Source: Lysinibacillus pakistanensis (lineage in GTDB: Bacteria; Bacillota; Bacilli; Bacillales_A; Planococcaceae). From it: DNA of 64,000 nt. Positions 50,192-61,379 of the stretch are shown one piece after another; within the stretch, counting starts at the first letter, position 1; each line of letters starts with the position of its first letter. The stretch covers positions 17,146-81,145 of the forward strand of contig BBDJ01000023.1 of NCBI GenBank assembly GCA_001312325.1, written 5' to 3'. Position numbers and translations under genes: made by a program. Under the pieces are notes generated by a model. It saw nothing but the letters and a program-made list of their open reading frames with translations, ran no database searches and was not told where the DNA came from.

Positions 50192-51120
50192 ATGAAAAAG
50201 TGGTTATTACCAATATTTATGATGCTCGTACTAGTCCTTGCGGCGTGCGGCAATAAAGAAGAGAAAACTGAAAAGGCTGATGAAGGCTCAAAAGAAGCAA
50301 CTTCAGCAGAAACAATCACATATCAATCTGAGGCAGGTCCTATTGAAGTCCCAGCAAACCCAAAACGTGTAGTTGTATTATCTTCCTTTGTTGGGGATTT
50401 GTTACAGCTTGACGTGAATGTTGTCGGTGTTGATGCATGGGCAGCCAAAAATCCAAACTTCGAAGATGCCATTAAAGATGCAGTCGTTGTTGAAAACACA
50501 GATATTGAAAAAAATTCTTGAGTTAGAGCCAGATTTAATCATTGGCTTAAATGGTATTGAAAATGCTGATAAATTATCCGAAATTGCACCGACTGTATTA
50601 TTTACGTATGGAAAAGTGGATTATTTACAGCAATTTATTGAAATCGGAAAAGTAGTGAACAAAGAAAAAGAAGCAACAGCATGGGTTGAAGATTTTAAAG
50701 CGCGTGCAGCAGAAGCTGGTAAAAAAATCAAAGAAAAAAATTGGTGAAGATGCGACTGTAACGGTGGCAGAAAACTTTAATAAACAATTTTATATTTATG
50801 GCGATAACTGGGGTCGTGGAACAGAGATTTTATATCAAGAAATGGACTTGAAAATGCCTGAGAAAGTAAAAGAAACAGCTTTAGAGCCGGGCTACTATGC
50901 CATTTCTCAAGAAGTTTTAGGGGACTATGCAGGTGACTATGTGATTTTCAGTATGTTCCAAGACCAGGATAATTCTTTTACAGATGCAGCATGGTTTAAA
51001 GATTTAAAAGCGGTGAAAAATGGTCATTTATTTGAAGTAAATGCGAATGCCTTTTACTTCAATGATCCGATTACACTAGAACATCAACTGAAGTTCTTTG
51101 AAGAGAAATTTTTACAATAA
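50192..51120 (+). CDS. Iron-siderophore binding lipoprotein (two frameshifts)
   Basis: About 308 aa. Lipobox VLVLAACGNKE, a charged linker, then the class III periplasmic-binding fold: PIEVPANPKRVVVLSSF, ILELEPDLIIGLNG, IAPTVLF, ENFNKQFYIYGDNWGRGTEIL. Surplus A at A7 runs near 50510 and 50736. RBS AAAGGAGAATGAC. It delivers ferric siderophore to the FecCD-type permeases downstream. Confidence 0.92.
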
Positions 51121-51143
51121 TTAGTAGAGAGTAGCGAAGGCAA

Positions 51144-52145
51144 ATGACAAAGTTTCGACAGTTTCCATTTTGGCTTCAGGTATTGCTTGCATTAATCATA
51201 TTAATCGGCACGGCTGCTATCTCGCTGTGCTTAGGTGCAGCAAATACGAGCATTCAGGATGTTTATCAAGCAATTGTCGGACAAAGTGGTGGCAAGCATT
51301 ACACGATTTTACGTGACATTCGGTTTCCTCGTATCCTTGCTGCTATTTTTGTTGGCAGTGCACTGGCTGTGGCGGGGGCGATTATGCAAGGGGTCACACG
51401 AAATCCATTAGCTGATCCAGGGCTACTTGGTTTAACGGCAGGGGCAAATGCTGCCCTTGCGCTAACGATGGCATTTATCCCGAAATTCTCCTATTATACA
51501 TTAATTGTAGCCTGCTTTATTGGAGCTGGAATTGGCATGATGATCGTTTATGGGATTGGGGCCTCTACCAAGAAAGGCTTCTCTCCATTGAGGCTTGTTT
51601 TAGCAGGTGCGGCAGTGACTGCTTTATTACAAGCGATCGCTGAAGGCACAGGCATCTTATTTCAAATTTCCAAGGATGTATCAATGTGGACAAGTGGTGG
51701 CTTTATTGGCACAACATGGCAGGCTTTATTGATAGTCCCTGTGATTGTCCTCGGGCTACTACTGTCATTTGCTTTTAGTCGTCAATTAACGATTTTAAGC
51801 TTAAATGAAGAAGTAGCGGTTGGTGTTGGGCAAAATACAACATTGATTAAAGGAATCATGATGTTTGTTGTGGTCATCCTGGCAGGCTCTGCTGTGGCAC
51901 TCGTTGGAAATCTAGCATTTGTTGGCTTAATGGTGCCGCATATTGTTCGTGTGTTTGTAGGGACAGACTACCGTTTTGTATTACCGATGAGCGCCATTGT
52001 TGGCGGTTGGTTTATGGTGACCGCTGATTTTGCAGGGCGCATGATTAATGCACCATTTGAGACGCCAGTTGTAGCGATTATCTCAATTCTTGGTCTTCCA
52101 TTCTTCCTATTATTAGTACGGAAGGGAGGACGACAATTTGTTTAA
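51144..52145 (+). CDS. Iron-siderophore ABC permease 1 (FecCD family)
   Basis: 333 aa; FecCD signatures IRFPRILAAIFVGSALAVAGAIMQGVTRNPLADPGLLG (core GAIMQGVTRNPLADP), AVALVGNLAFVGLMVPHIVR and ADFAGR. About ten helices; ends overlap the next permease gene by eight bases. Frame intact. Confidence 0.93.
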   Translation: MTKFRQFPFWLQVLLALIILIGTAAISLCLGAANTSIQDVYQAIVGQSGGKHYTILRDIRFPRILAAIFVGSALAVAGAIMQGVTRNPLADPGLLGLTAGANAALALTMAFIPKFSYYTLIVACFIGAGIGMMIVYGIGASTKKGFSPLRLVLAGAAVTALLQAIAEGTGILFQISKDVSMWTSGGFIGTTWQALLIVPVIVLGLLLSFAFSRQLTILSLNEEVAVGVGQNTTLIKGIMMFVVVILAGSAVALVGNLAFVGLMVPHIVRVFVGTDYRFVLPMSAIVGGWFMVTADFAGRMINAPFETPVVAIISILGLPFFLLLVRKGGRQFV

Positions 52146-53146
52146 AGAAGGTCGCAAAAAAACAACGAAAATGGTTTTTAACTTGGTTTGTAGTAACGCT
52201 ATTGATTTTTGCTATGGGAATTTCATTAGGACCAGCTTCTATTTCTATAGATCGCATTATCCCAACCTTGCTGGGGGATGGTAGTTTTAAAGAGTCCTTT
52301 GTATTATTATCCGTTCGATTACCAAGAATGTTTGTACTGACAGCGGCAGGAATGGCATTAGCATTAGCGGGAGCTGTCTTGCAGGGGGTTACACGCAATG
52401 ATTTAGCAGACCCCGGCATGATTGGGATCAGTTCAGGAGCAGGTGTTGGGATTACTGTATTTTATCTATTAGTAAACGGTGATCTTCCTCACTTTTCTTA
52501 CGTTTTACCAGTTGTGGGCTTTTGTAGTGCTTTATTGACAGCGCTTTGCATATATTTCTTCTCTTATCAACGTAATAAAGGTGTGCATCCTATTCAATTT
52601 ATTTTAATAGGGGTAGGTGTAGCCTTTGCCCTATCTGGGGTTATGATGGTATTAATTTCCTCAGCAGAGCGGAGTGATGTGCAATTTATTGCGCAATGGC
52701 TAGCAGGCAATGTTTGGGGAACTGATTGGCCATTTTTCTGGGCTTTAGTGCCTTGGCTTGTGCTTGGTATTCCTTATATTTTCTATAAATCCAATGTCTT
52801 AAATGTCTTAGCAATGACAGAGCAAACAGCTGTTGGTCTAGGTATGAATATTGGCCGCGAACGATTACGCTTATTAATTGTAGCCGTGGCACTAGCAGCA
52901 GCCGCAGTTTCTGTAACAGGTGGTATAGCTTTTATTGGTTTAATGGCCCCGCATATTGCAAAGCAACTAGTCGGTCCACGCTATCAGTTCTTTTTACCAT
53001 TGACATTGTTTATTGGAGCGAGCTTGCTGATGCTAGCTGATACAATTGGACGTGTTGCGATTGCGACAGCAAGTGTTCCTGCTGGAATTGTTGTTGCTTT
53101 TATCGGCGCACCATACTTTTTGTATTTATTAAGGAAGAATGCATGA
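52138..53146 (+). CDS. Iron-siderophore ABC permease 2 (FecCD family), one frameshift
   Basis: About 335 aa from TTG 52138 (GGGAGGACG upstream). After correcting A7 near 52157-52163 the N-terminus reads LFKEGRKKQRKWFLTWFVV. FecCD signatures VRLPRMFVLTAAGMALALAGAV, LQGVTRNDLADPGMIG, TGGIAFIGLMAPHIAK. Heterodimeric channel partner of permease 1. Confidence 0.92.
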
Positions 53147-53268
53147 CCTGGTAGATAGAGAGCAAAAAGGTAATAGCAAACAATATTCTATGCGGTAAAT
53201 GACTGTACTTTTTATCTAGAAAAAAATAGTGAAATATTTATTTTCTGATCTTTGTATTTCAAATTTTT

Positions 53269-53299
53269 AGGAACCTCATTTGTGGAGGTTCTTTTTTTT
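53269..53299 (+). terminator. Terminator of the siderophore operon
   Basis: AGGAACCTC pairs with GAGGTTCT, followed by T8. Confidence 0.8.
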
Positions 53300-53326
53300 G
53301 TATAATCATGGTAGGAGGTGAAAAAA

Positions 53327-54274
53327 ATGATTTTATTAGCACGTCAAACTTCGGAGTTACAGAAAATACTAGAGGTAATTGTAAGGAGACTGCCTAGAAC
53401 CTACAATGAGTACTTCAATTATAATGAGCATTTACGACGCATCAAGGTAGGCTTCGCTGGCGAACAGCGCGTTGATGCAGAATGGCAGGAATTAGATTTA
53501 CCATCCCTCATTATATTCTCCATGATTTTCAAGTGATAAATCACGCCGGTTCTACTCACCAAATGGACACCATTTTTCTCTGTCCACACTTTTTACTCAT
53601 CTTAGAGATTAAAAATATCACAGGAATCCTCTCCTATGATGCATCTTTCGCTCAATTTATAAGGACAACAGCAGATGGCACTGTGGAAGCAATGTCTGAC
53701 CCATTTCAGCAACTTGAGCGGCATGTGGCATGGATGAAAAGGCTGATCCAACAAGAACGCCTTAGCTTACCCATTCTACATGCCGTAGTGTTGGCAACGA
53801 AGAATGGTATCTTGACAGAAGATTTTAAGGGTCAACCTATATTTCATGTGACGGGATTACGCTCCCGAATGCAAAAATGGTTAGAGCTGCATCAACCCAG
53901 CGTAAAGAAAGGAGAAGATCTGTTTCGTTTTGCCAACCTTCTCTTGACTATGCACACAAGGGTTAAAAGAGAGATAAATGTACCTCTCAGGGATATTGTG
54001 AAAGGAGTGTTATGTACAAATTGTGTGGATGGTCAGCCATTAAGGTATCACTACAAAAAAATGGCTTTGCCCAAGGTGTGGATTAGTGGATCGGGATGCT
54101 TTGATTAGGACGCTTGAGGACTATCGATTATTAGTTGGCACAAAGCTAACAAATAAAAGCTTTTGCGAGTTCTTTGCCATCGATTCTCCAAACCTGGCAT
54201 ACAAGTTGTTGCAGCAACTACCTCTGAAAGCGGAGGGGATAAAAAGGTATAGAAAATATTGGATTTTGGATTAG
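53327..54274 (+). CDS. NERD-domain protein with C-terminal zinc ribbon (two frameshifts)
   Basis: About 315 aa; ATG 53327 behind AGGAGGTG. NERD (nuclease-related) domain: IKVGFAGEQRVDAEW, HYILHDFQVINHAGSTHQMDTIFL (key QMDTIFL) and LLILEIKNITG, matching the G..GE..V, Q.D.I..... and .EIK motifs. C-terminal zinc ribbon: VLCTNCVDGQPL and WLCPRCGLVDRDAL. A C is missing in CCATCCCTCAT (53500-53510), and A7 near 54055 has one surplus. Such proteins are thought to process nucleic acid, but no function is proven. Confidence 0.82.
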
Positions 54275-54296
54275 GTGTTTGCAGTTTAGGAGGATA

Positions 54297-54575
54297 GAGA
54301 TGGATAGCGTGTGAGAAGTGAAGGATAGAATTTAAAAAGTAGTGGATAGAGCGCGCAAAGTGGGGGATAGAACGTTAAAAATGGAGGAAACGCATAATTA
54401 GTTGATAGCGTGTGAGAAGTGAAGGATAGAATTTAAAAAGTAGCGGATAGAGCGCGCAAAGTGGAGGAAACGCATAAGTTGTTGGATAGCGTGTGAGAAG
54501 TGAAGGATAGAATTTAAAAAGTAGTGGATAGAGCGCGCAAAGTGAAGGATAGAACGTTAAAAGTGATGGAAACGC
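54297..54575. repeat. GGATAGA tandem array, about 21-bp units in three larger copies
   Basis: Units such as AGTGAAGGATAGAATTTAAA, AGTAGTGGATAGAGCGCGCA and AGTGGGGGATAGAACGTTAA follow each other at ~21 bp. The set (GATAGCGTGTGAG unit, three GGATAGA units, then a GGAAACGCATAA unit) is repeated about three times with one unit missing in the middle copy. It fills the gap between the NERD and MarR genes. Non-coding in practice (stops in all plus frames), though units read in one frame as seven-residue Asp-Arg repeats. Confidence 0.85.
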
Positions 54576-54641
54576 ACAAGTAGTTGCTTATTTACCTGAT
54601 ACTCCATCAGCGCTACTAGACAAATAAATAATTTAGGTATA

Positions 54642-54660
54642 TAGTTAGCTAGGCTAACTA
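54642..54660. promoter_or_regulatory. Palindromic MarR operator TAGTTAGCTAGGCTAACTA
   Basis: Perfect 8-bp arms around TAG, 19 bp upstream of the MarR start codon; expected autorepression site. Confidence 0.75.
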
Positions 54661-54679
54661 ATATAAAGGAAGTGATTTT

Positions 54680-55099
54680 ATGACGGTGGAACAGGAATTT
54701 TTCAATCAATACCGTTTAATGTATAGGCCGTTTATCAATCAGTTGAATGTTCAACTTGAAACATATCAATTATATAGCTCACAATGGGCAGTACTTCGTT
54801 TCTTAAAGGATAAAGGCCCTCATTCATTTGTAGATATTGCTAATTTCATGTCTATAGAGAAGCCGAGTGTAACGAAGCTTGTCCATAAGCTTGTGGATCT
54901 GGGCTATGTGGAAACGGTAGTGGGTAAGGATAAGCGTGAAAAACTTGTTCACTTATCGACGTATGGAGAAGAGCTTGTGCAGGAGATAAAGTCGCAGCTG
55001 AGCCCTTTCTTTGAGCAGGCACTTGCAGGTGTACCCCAGCAAGATATTGAAATTGCGACACAGGTTTTAGCAAGAATTTGTATGAATATTAATCAATAG
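54680..55099 (+). CDS. MarR family regulator
   Basis: 139 aa; RBS AAAGGAAGTG. Winged-helix core: YSSQWAVLRFLKDKGPHSFVDIANFMSIEKPSVTKLVHKLVDLGYVE (key KPSVTKLVHKLVDLG) and the wing GKDKREKLVHLS. Followed 11 nt later by an MFS transporter that it very likely represses. Confidence 0.92.
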   Translation: MTVEQEFFNQYRLMYRPFINQLNVQLETYQLYSSQWAVLRFLKDKGPHSFVDIANFMSIEKPSVTKLVHKLVDLGYVETVVGKDKREKLVHLSTYGEELVQEIKSQLSPFFEQALAGVPQQDIEIATQVLARICMNINQ

Positions 55100-55110
55100 G
55101 AGAGAGCAAT

Positions 55111-56303
55111 GTGGAAGCAACAAGACAGAAACTTTGGACAAAGGACTTTTTAATCGTCTCCCTTATCAATTTTACGATTACCTTAATTTTTTTATTTATT
55201 AATGGTGACGATTGCAGCCTATGCGGTGGAGCAATTCCAAGCCTCAACAAGTACAGCAGGGTTAGTATCAAGTATTTTTATTATCGGGACATTATTTGGG
55301 CGCCTCGGTACAGGTCGTATAATTGGTGACTGGGGTAGTAAAAAAAACATTGTTTTGCGGATTATTATTATTTATGCTGTCAACAATATCCTATTTTATA
55401 GCAGGAAATCTTCCTTTATTAATGCTGAATCGTTTAGTACAAGGAATTGCACTTGGTGTAGCAAGTACAGCAACTGGAACAATTATTGCACAAATATTAC
55501 CGACTGAACGACGTGGAGAAGGAATTGGCTATTACAGTTTAAGTGCTATTTTAGCCACTGCCATTGGTCCATTTATTGGGATTCTTTTAACACAGTTGTT
55601 TGAGGATTATCGTATGATTTTTGCTGTTGACTCAGTTTTAGCATTATTTGTTTTTTTTATGTATTTCATGGTAACAGTGCCATTCATACCTAAGAAAGCA
55701 ACAGTGAAAGCTGGCTTTAAGGTTTCAAACTTTATTGAGATGCGCGCATTACCAATTGCGTTTGTTGCGCTTGTTATTGGTTTTGCCTACTCTGGTGTAA
55801 TGTCCTTTATGACGTTTTACGCAAAAGAGCTTGATTTGGTGACAGCAGGAAGCTATTTCTTTATTATCTATGCCGTTGTGATTTTGGCAACTCGTCCATT
55901 TACAGGTAAATTATTAGATGCTAGAGGAGCAAATATTATTATTTATCCCTGTCTAGTGATTTTTGCGATAGGAATGTATGCCTTTAGCTCAGCCACAACT
56001 ACAATAGCCTTTTTAATCGCTGCTGCTTGTATTGGTGTTGGCTATGGGAACTTCAATTCTGTAGCACAAGCAATAGCCATTAAGGTGACACCCAATGAAC
56101 GTTTAGGACTTGCGACATCTACATATTTTATTTTGTATGATTTAGGTTTAGGTGTTGGTCCATATTTCTTAGGGTTCTTTGTTCCTTCAAAGGGATACAG
56201 TACCATTTTCTTCTCAATGATATTTGTTATATTATTGTCAATTGTGCTTTATTATTTCTTATATGGAAAATATGAAAACTTGAAACAAGCAAGAATTTCA
56301 TAG
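55111..56303 (+). CDS. MFS drug/metabolite transporter (two frameshifts)
   Basis: About 396 aa from GTG 55111 (AGGAGAGAGCAATG). Twelve helices; motif A GRLGTGRIIGDWGSKK between helices 2 and 3, LNRLVQGIALGVASTATGTII, and FTGKLLDARGANIIIYP in the second half. Surplus bases at T7 (55187-55193) and A8 (55339-55346). With the MarR gene it forms an efflux-type operon; substrate unknown. The operon lies between two iron-regulated units but has no Fur box. Confidence 0.9.
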
Positions 56304-56324
56304 ATTATAATCATTATATTGTAG

Positions 56325-56386
56325 AAAAAAACGTCTTTTTTTCTAGTTGTGTATAAAATTCAACTGCAAAATGACGTTTTTTTCTT
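56325..56386 (+). terminator. Terminator of the MarR-MFS operon
   Basis: AAAAACGTC pairs with GACGTTTTT, with an inner AGTTG/CAACT stem, then T7. Confidence 0.75.
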
Positions 56387-56414
56387 TAAATAAAAATACT
56401 TCTTGCAATCAAAT

Positions 56415-56435
56415 ATGATAATCATTATCATTCTC
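56415..56435. promoter_or_regulatory. Fur box
   Basis: ATGATAATCATTATCATTCTC, a near-consensus Fur site about 35 bp ahead of the efe operon. Confidence 0.88.
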
Positions 56436-56468
56436 AATATAAACTAATTCGGAAGTGGGTATTTTTGC

Positions 56469-57339
56469 ATGAAGAAAACATCGTTATTGTCAGTATTAGT
56501 TGCAGGCGGTATTATTATGACCGGCTGTGGCAGTACAGATGAAGCAAAAAAAGATGAAAAGCCAAAAACAGAACAAGCAGAGACGGCAAAAGAAGAAGTG
56601 GATTTATCTGCAGAACTATCAGCCTATCAAAAGTTTGCTTTAGAGCAGATGGATCAATTCCTACTGGAAACTGAAAAATTTGTGAATTTATTTAAAGCGG
56701 GCGACATTGAAGGGGCGAAAGCAGCTTATGCACCAGCACGTATGTATTTCGAGCGTTCTGAGCCAATCGCAGAAAGCTTTGGTGACCTTGACCCACGAAT
56801 CGACGGTCGTTTAGCCGATATTCAAGAAGAAGGTAAAGGTGAAGAAGAATGGACGGGCTATCATAAGCTTGAGCATGCACTATGGGTAGAAAATAAAACA
56901 GCAGGCTTTGAAGCAATTGCAGATCAATTATTAGCAGATGCAAAGGAATTACATGCATTAGTTCAAACAGTTGAAGTGACACCAGATTTAATGATCACTG
57001 GTGCTGTTGATTTATTAAATGAGGTTTCAACATCAAAAATCTCTGGTGAAGAAGAAATCTACTCTCATACTGACCTTTATGACTTTAAGGCTAATATCGA
57101 AGGCGCAGAAAAAAATCTTTGAAATCCTACGTCCTAAATTAGAGGCGAAAGACAAAGAACTAGTAGCAACATTAGATGAAAAATTCAAAGCGGTGGATGA
57201 CTTATTAGCACAGCATGCAACAGCTGATGGTGGCTTTGTTTCCTATGAGGAGTTAACGGAGGAAAATACAAAGGCACTTGCGGCAGCTGTTAATCAACTT
57301 GGTGAACCATTAAGTCAAATGGGCATTATTTTGGAGTGA
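56469..57339 (+). CDS. efeM: EfeM/EfeO-type iron-binding lipoprotein (one frameshift)
   Basis: About 289 aa, lipobox IIMTGCGSTDE, charged linker, then the imelysin/M75 domain with the family HxxE motif in WTGYHKLEHALW and SPIAESFGDLDPRIDGR-like region (SEPIAESFGDLDPRID). No cupredoxin domain, as in B. subtilis YwbM. A surplus A in A7 near 57110 interrupts AEKIFEILRPKLE. It supplies iron to the peroxidase/permease encoded next; the operon is under a Fur box. Confidence 0.9.
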
Positions 57340-57345
57340 TATATA

Positions 57346-58606
57346 ATGACAGCGTCAAACGATGAAAAATGGATCGATAAAAAAAATATCTAGACGTGAA
57401 ATGTTAAAACTTACAGGTATTGGTGTTGCAGGTGCGGCAATCGGTGCCTCTGGCTTAGGTGGTGTTATGAAAGTAATGGGCTATGATGTCTTTGAGCCTG
57501 TTGCAGACAGCACTACTGTTAGCAATAAAGTTAAATTCTACGGAAAGCATCAATCGGGTATCACTACGCCTGTTCAAACTAATATTTATTTTGCTTCTTT
57601 GGATGTTTTATTTACATCTAAGAAAGACCTTCAAGAGTTGTTCAAACTATGGACACCTCTTGTTGTACGTTTAATGAATGGTGAATTAATGGTTGATTTA
57701 ACAACGAATACTAGAGTTCCAACAGGCGATACTGGGGAAGCGGATGGCTTAGATGCTTCCAATTTATCCATTACAATCGGTGCAGGGCCGTCTTTGTTTG
57801 AGAAGCTTGGTATCCAGCATCTGAAGCCCGCTGAGTTAAAGGATTTACCCCATTTCCCGAAAGATCAGCTACAAAAAGAATTTACGGGTGGTGATCTTTG
57901 TATTCAAGCCTGTGCGGATGATCCGCAGGTAGCATTCCATGCAGTGCGTAATTTAGTACGTGCAGCCTCTGGTAAAGTAGAGATTAAATGGTCGCAGGCA
58001 GGCTTTAACTCGTTTCCTGCTGGTGGAGGAACACCACGAAATCTCTTTGCATTTAAGGATGGCACTGTGAATCCGGCGATTACAGATGAGAAAGATTTAA
58101 ATGAGGTTGTTTGGGTTGATAAAGGCTGGCTACAAGGTGGCTCTTATTTAATTGCACGTAAAGTACAAATGCATCTTGAAACATGGGATCGTACATCTTT
58201 AAAGGATCAGGAAGCAACATTTGGGCGCTATCGTGATAGTGGTGCTCCGTTTGGAAAAACAAAGGAATTTGATGATTTCGATGTCGAGGCAAAGGATAGT
58301 AAGGGTGAATATATTATGCCAGATACATCGCATGTACATTTGGCAAGGAAATCAGGTGCCCGTATTTTACGTCGCTCTTATTCTTATGCATCAGGTGTTA
58401 TGTCAAATACTGGTGCACATGATGCAGGGCTAATATTCATTTCTTTTCAAAAAGACCCAGCACAATTTACAGCCATTCAAAATAGTTTAGGACGAATGGA
58501 TAAAATGAATGAATACATTACCCATCGAGGCAGTGCTGTGTTTGCATGCTTCCCTGGTGTACAAAAGGGGAGTTATTTAGGTGAAGCACTTTTTAACGCG
58601 CTGTAG
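57346..58606 (+). CDS. efeB: Tat-exported Dyp-type haem peroxidase (one frameshift)
   Basis: About 419 aa. Twin-arginine signal SRREMLKLTGIG followed by AAIGASGLGG. Dyp signatures: LFAFKDGTVNPA (GxxDG-type), DTSHVHLAR containing the proximal His, ILRRSYSYASG, and THRGSAVFACFPG near the C-terminus. A surplus A in the run near 57380 splits the Tat leader from the enzyme. EfeB oxidises ferrous iron (or handles haem) for the FTR1 permease. Overlaps the next gene by 26 bp. Confidence 0.9.
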
Positions 58607-60297
58607 TTTGATTATTTGTATAATCATGTCTTTAGCTGTACCTGTGCAAGCTGCGCAATCCTATAGTCATTTATATATTGCGATTAGTGATGCACTGATG
58701 AATACGAAGCAGGATAATGAAGCTGAGGCAAAGCAGGCACTTGAACAATTTGCCACAGACTGGGCTAAGGTCACTTCAGAGCAAAAAGAGGCAAAGGCAA
58801 AGTTGATGAGATTCTTTTGCAAGCAACGGAAGCAACTTCAAAAAAATGAACGTTTGGAGGCACTTTCTGCACTGTCCAATGCACTACGAAACTTAGAAAA
58901 ACTTGAAAATCCTGTAGACGAAGCGGCACAGCGTGTAGAGTTTGGACAAAAGATGAAGCCAATCATAGCAGAGTTTGAAAAAGCTTTAGCCAATGGGGAC
59001 ATTCAGGCTATAGATGAAGCCTACAAGGATTTTAATATAAAATGGAATAAAAGTGAGCGACCAGTACGTGAGCAAAGTATTGCGATGTATGGGCAAATTG
59101 AAACACAAATGGCATTTCTGCGTATCTCTATTTCTGCTGAAGAACCTGATATTAATCTAATGCAGTCTCAATTTGCAGATTTAAAGCAAACGATTAATGA
59201 TTTTGTGGCAGGCAAAGAAACAGCGGAAGTAGTAGAAGGAGAATTTTCTTTGGCTACATTAATTGCTTATATTGATGAAGCTAATGATTTCATTGAAGCC
59301 GGGGATTTTAAGGCAGCTTCTGAGAAAATTCGTGAATTTATTACAGTATGGCCAAGTATTGAAATAGAAATCTCAACAAGAAATGGTAGTCTTTATACGA
59401 AAATTGAAAGTGATATGCCCATTATTGCGAGTGATTTATTAAAATCCTCTGTTGATAAAGAAGCCATTACAAAAAAAGTTAGAAAATTTCCGTACCGAAA
59501 TCGAGCTTATTCAAGGTGATTCGGATTATACAATATGGGATGCAGCACTAATATTACTTCGCGAAGGACTTGAGGCGCTACTGATTATCTTGGCCTTGGT
59601 ATCATTCCTAGATAAATCAGGACAAAAGAAGATGCGCAAATGGATTTATGTTGGAGCATTTGTTGGTATCCTGCTGTCTGCTGTTGCGGCAATCCTAATG
59701 TCAACTATCCTGAACTCAGCAACTATTGATACAAATCGGGAATTAATGGAAGGCTATGTAGGCTTACTTGCTGCGGCTATGATGATTGGTGTCGGAATCT
59801 GGTTGCATAGTAAATCAAGTGTTGCAAGCTGGAATCGCTATATTTCTAAACAAATAGGTAGTGCTATTTCCAGTGGCTCTGTCTTTGCCATGGCAACCAT
59901 TAGCTTCTTATCCGTTTTCCGTGAAGGCGCAGAAACTCTTGTATTTTATGCAGGGATTGCTCCAAAAATGGAAACCTCACAATTTGTGCTAGGAATTGTG
60001 GTCGCTCTTCTTATTTTGGCAATCTTTGCTCTTGTATTATTTAAAGCAAGTGGAAAAATTCCGATTCATAAATTCTTCGCCGTGGCAACTGTGTTAATTT
60101 ATGTATTGGCCTTTAAAATTATTGGTGTCAGTCTGCATACGCTCCAATTAAGAGATACTGTATCAACTACAATTGTAGATGGCTTGCCTGTGGTGAGCAT
60201 CATAGGATTCTATCCTACGATTGAAACCATGCTTGGACAAGCAATTTTACTGTTACTAGTTGTAGCAACAATTATTTTTAAAAAGAATCAAAAATAA
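58581..60297 (+). CDS. efeU: FTR1-family iron permease with long extracytoplasmic N-terminal domain (frameshifts)
   Basis: About 571 aa. Signal peptide (SLIICIIMSLAVPVQAAQS), a ~300-residue helical external domain, then seven helices with the two FTR1 iron motifs LREGLEALLII and FREGAETLVFY. Two compensating shifts (a missing G near 58800 and a surplus A at 58842-58848) scramble 15 residues; the corrected text is AKVDEILLQATEATSKNE. Another surplus A near 59476 precedes KLENFRTEIELIQGD. Completes an EfeUOB ferrous/ferric transporter. Confidence 0.9.
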
Positions 60298-60304
60298 ATA
60301 GTAG

Positions 60305-60340
60305 GGTAGATGAAGGAATACTCGTTCATCTACCTTTTTC
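60305..60340 (+). terminator. Terminator of the efe operon
   Basis: GGTAGATGAA pairs with TTCATCTACC around GGAATACTCG, followed by T5. Confidence 0.8.
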
Positions 60341-60343
60341 TTA

Positions 60344-61211
60344 TTAATTAAGCCAATGAGTAGGATGTTTTAAGTGAGAAGGCAATTTTGTCTGCTTATC
60401 TCCCTTGGCAGAATTAATCTGCATTTGAGTTAAAAACATAGCTGTAGAAAGGTCAGCTCCTCGTAAATTAGCATCACGTAAATCAGCACCGATAAAATCG
60501 ACTACTCGTAGATCAGCCTGCTGAAGATTAGCTGCAATTAGGTAAGCTCCTCTTAGATCCATAGCACGTAAATCCTTGCCCTTTAAATTTTTGCCCATCC
60601 AATCAACCCTTGATAGCTATACTTTCGAGACGTTTTTCCACCGACTGTTTTAATAAAGCGTTGACGAATTTCCATGCTTGTTTCTAGTAATAACATATTA
60701 ACAGGCATTCTAAAATTAGGAATATCAATTGTTAATAAGGTTGCTGCATCTAATTCCGTAGCTAATTGAAGTTTTTCTAATTGTTCAAGTAACCTATTAT
60801 ATAACTGAGGGTCAACCGTATAGGATAATGACTCTGCAATATAAGCAATCATTTCAAATAATTGCTCCATAATTGGAAACACTTGAAACATTGTGTCAGC
60901 ATGTGTAGGATACTGGCGCCAATCTTGTCCATGAAAGGTTGTTTGCGAAACCTTTTGCCCTGCCCCTAAGCAATCAAAAACGGTACATCCCTTAAACCCC
61001 TTGTCCCTAAGATTACCATGAACTTGGCAGCTAAAGTCAGTTTTTAAGTTTTGACAGGGGATACCAGCAGGTTTATTCATCGCAAAATCGCTGGAAGCAA
61101 CAATATTTAAAGCTGTGCAGCATAGTGCAAAACAATTTTGACAATCGGCCTGAAGATTTTCACGTATCTTTTTTTTCCAAATGAGTCATCTATTTTTTTT
61201 ACCTCGGACAT
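60344..61211 (-). CDS. Pentapeptide-repeat protein with Cys-rich N-terminus (frameshifted)
   Basis: About 288 aa after repair. ATG 61211 follows GTGAGGAAAATAACG; A/T8 at 61169-61176 separates MSEVKKIDDSFGKK from IRENLQADCQNCFALCC. The N-terminal third holds cysteines in CxxCxxxxCC, PCQNL, FSCQVHG, GCTVFDCLGAGQ, suggesting a metal site. The C-terminus (after a run error near 60603) has pentapeptide repeats: DLRAMDLRGAYLIAANLQQADLR and GADLRDANLRGADL. Homologues are common in Bacillaceae; function unknown. Confidence 0.8.
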
Positions 61212-61379
61212 CGTTATTTTCCTCACTTATTCATAAACTTATAGATTATTCTACCACTATCTTTCTGTCAGCTCTATCAACCATACCCATTTAAACACAG
61301 TTTTTTTGAAACACATTAGAGATTGTGGTTTTAGGAAGAATGTCTGTTTTGTTTTACAAGAGAATTTATAGAAAAGATA

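Noticed and set aside
52078..52419. 113-aa minus-strand ORF over the permease junction
   Set aside because: Antisense shadow of conserved FecCD coding sequence.
54297..54575. CRISPR array
   Set aside because: Units are ~21 bp with no unique 30-bp spacers, shared core is only seven bases, and no cas genes are present.
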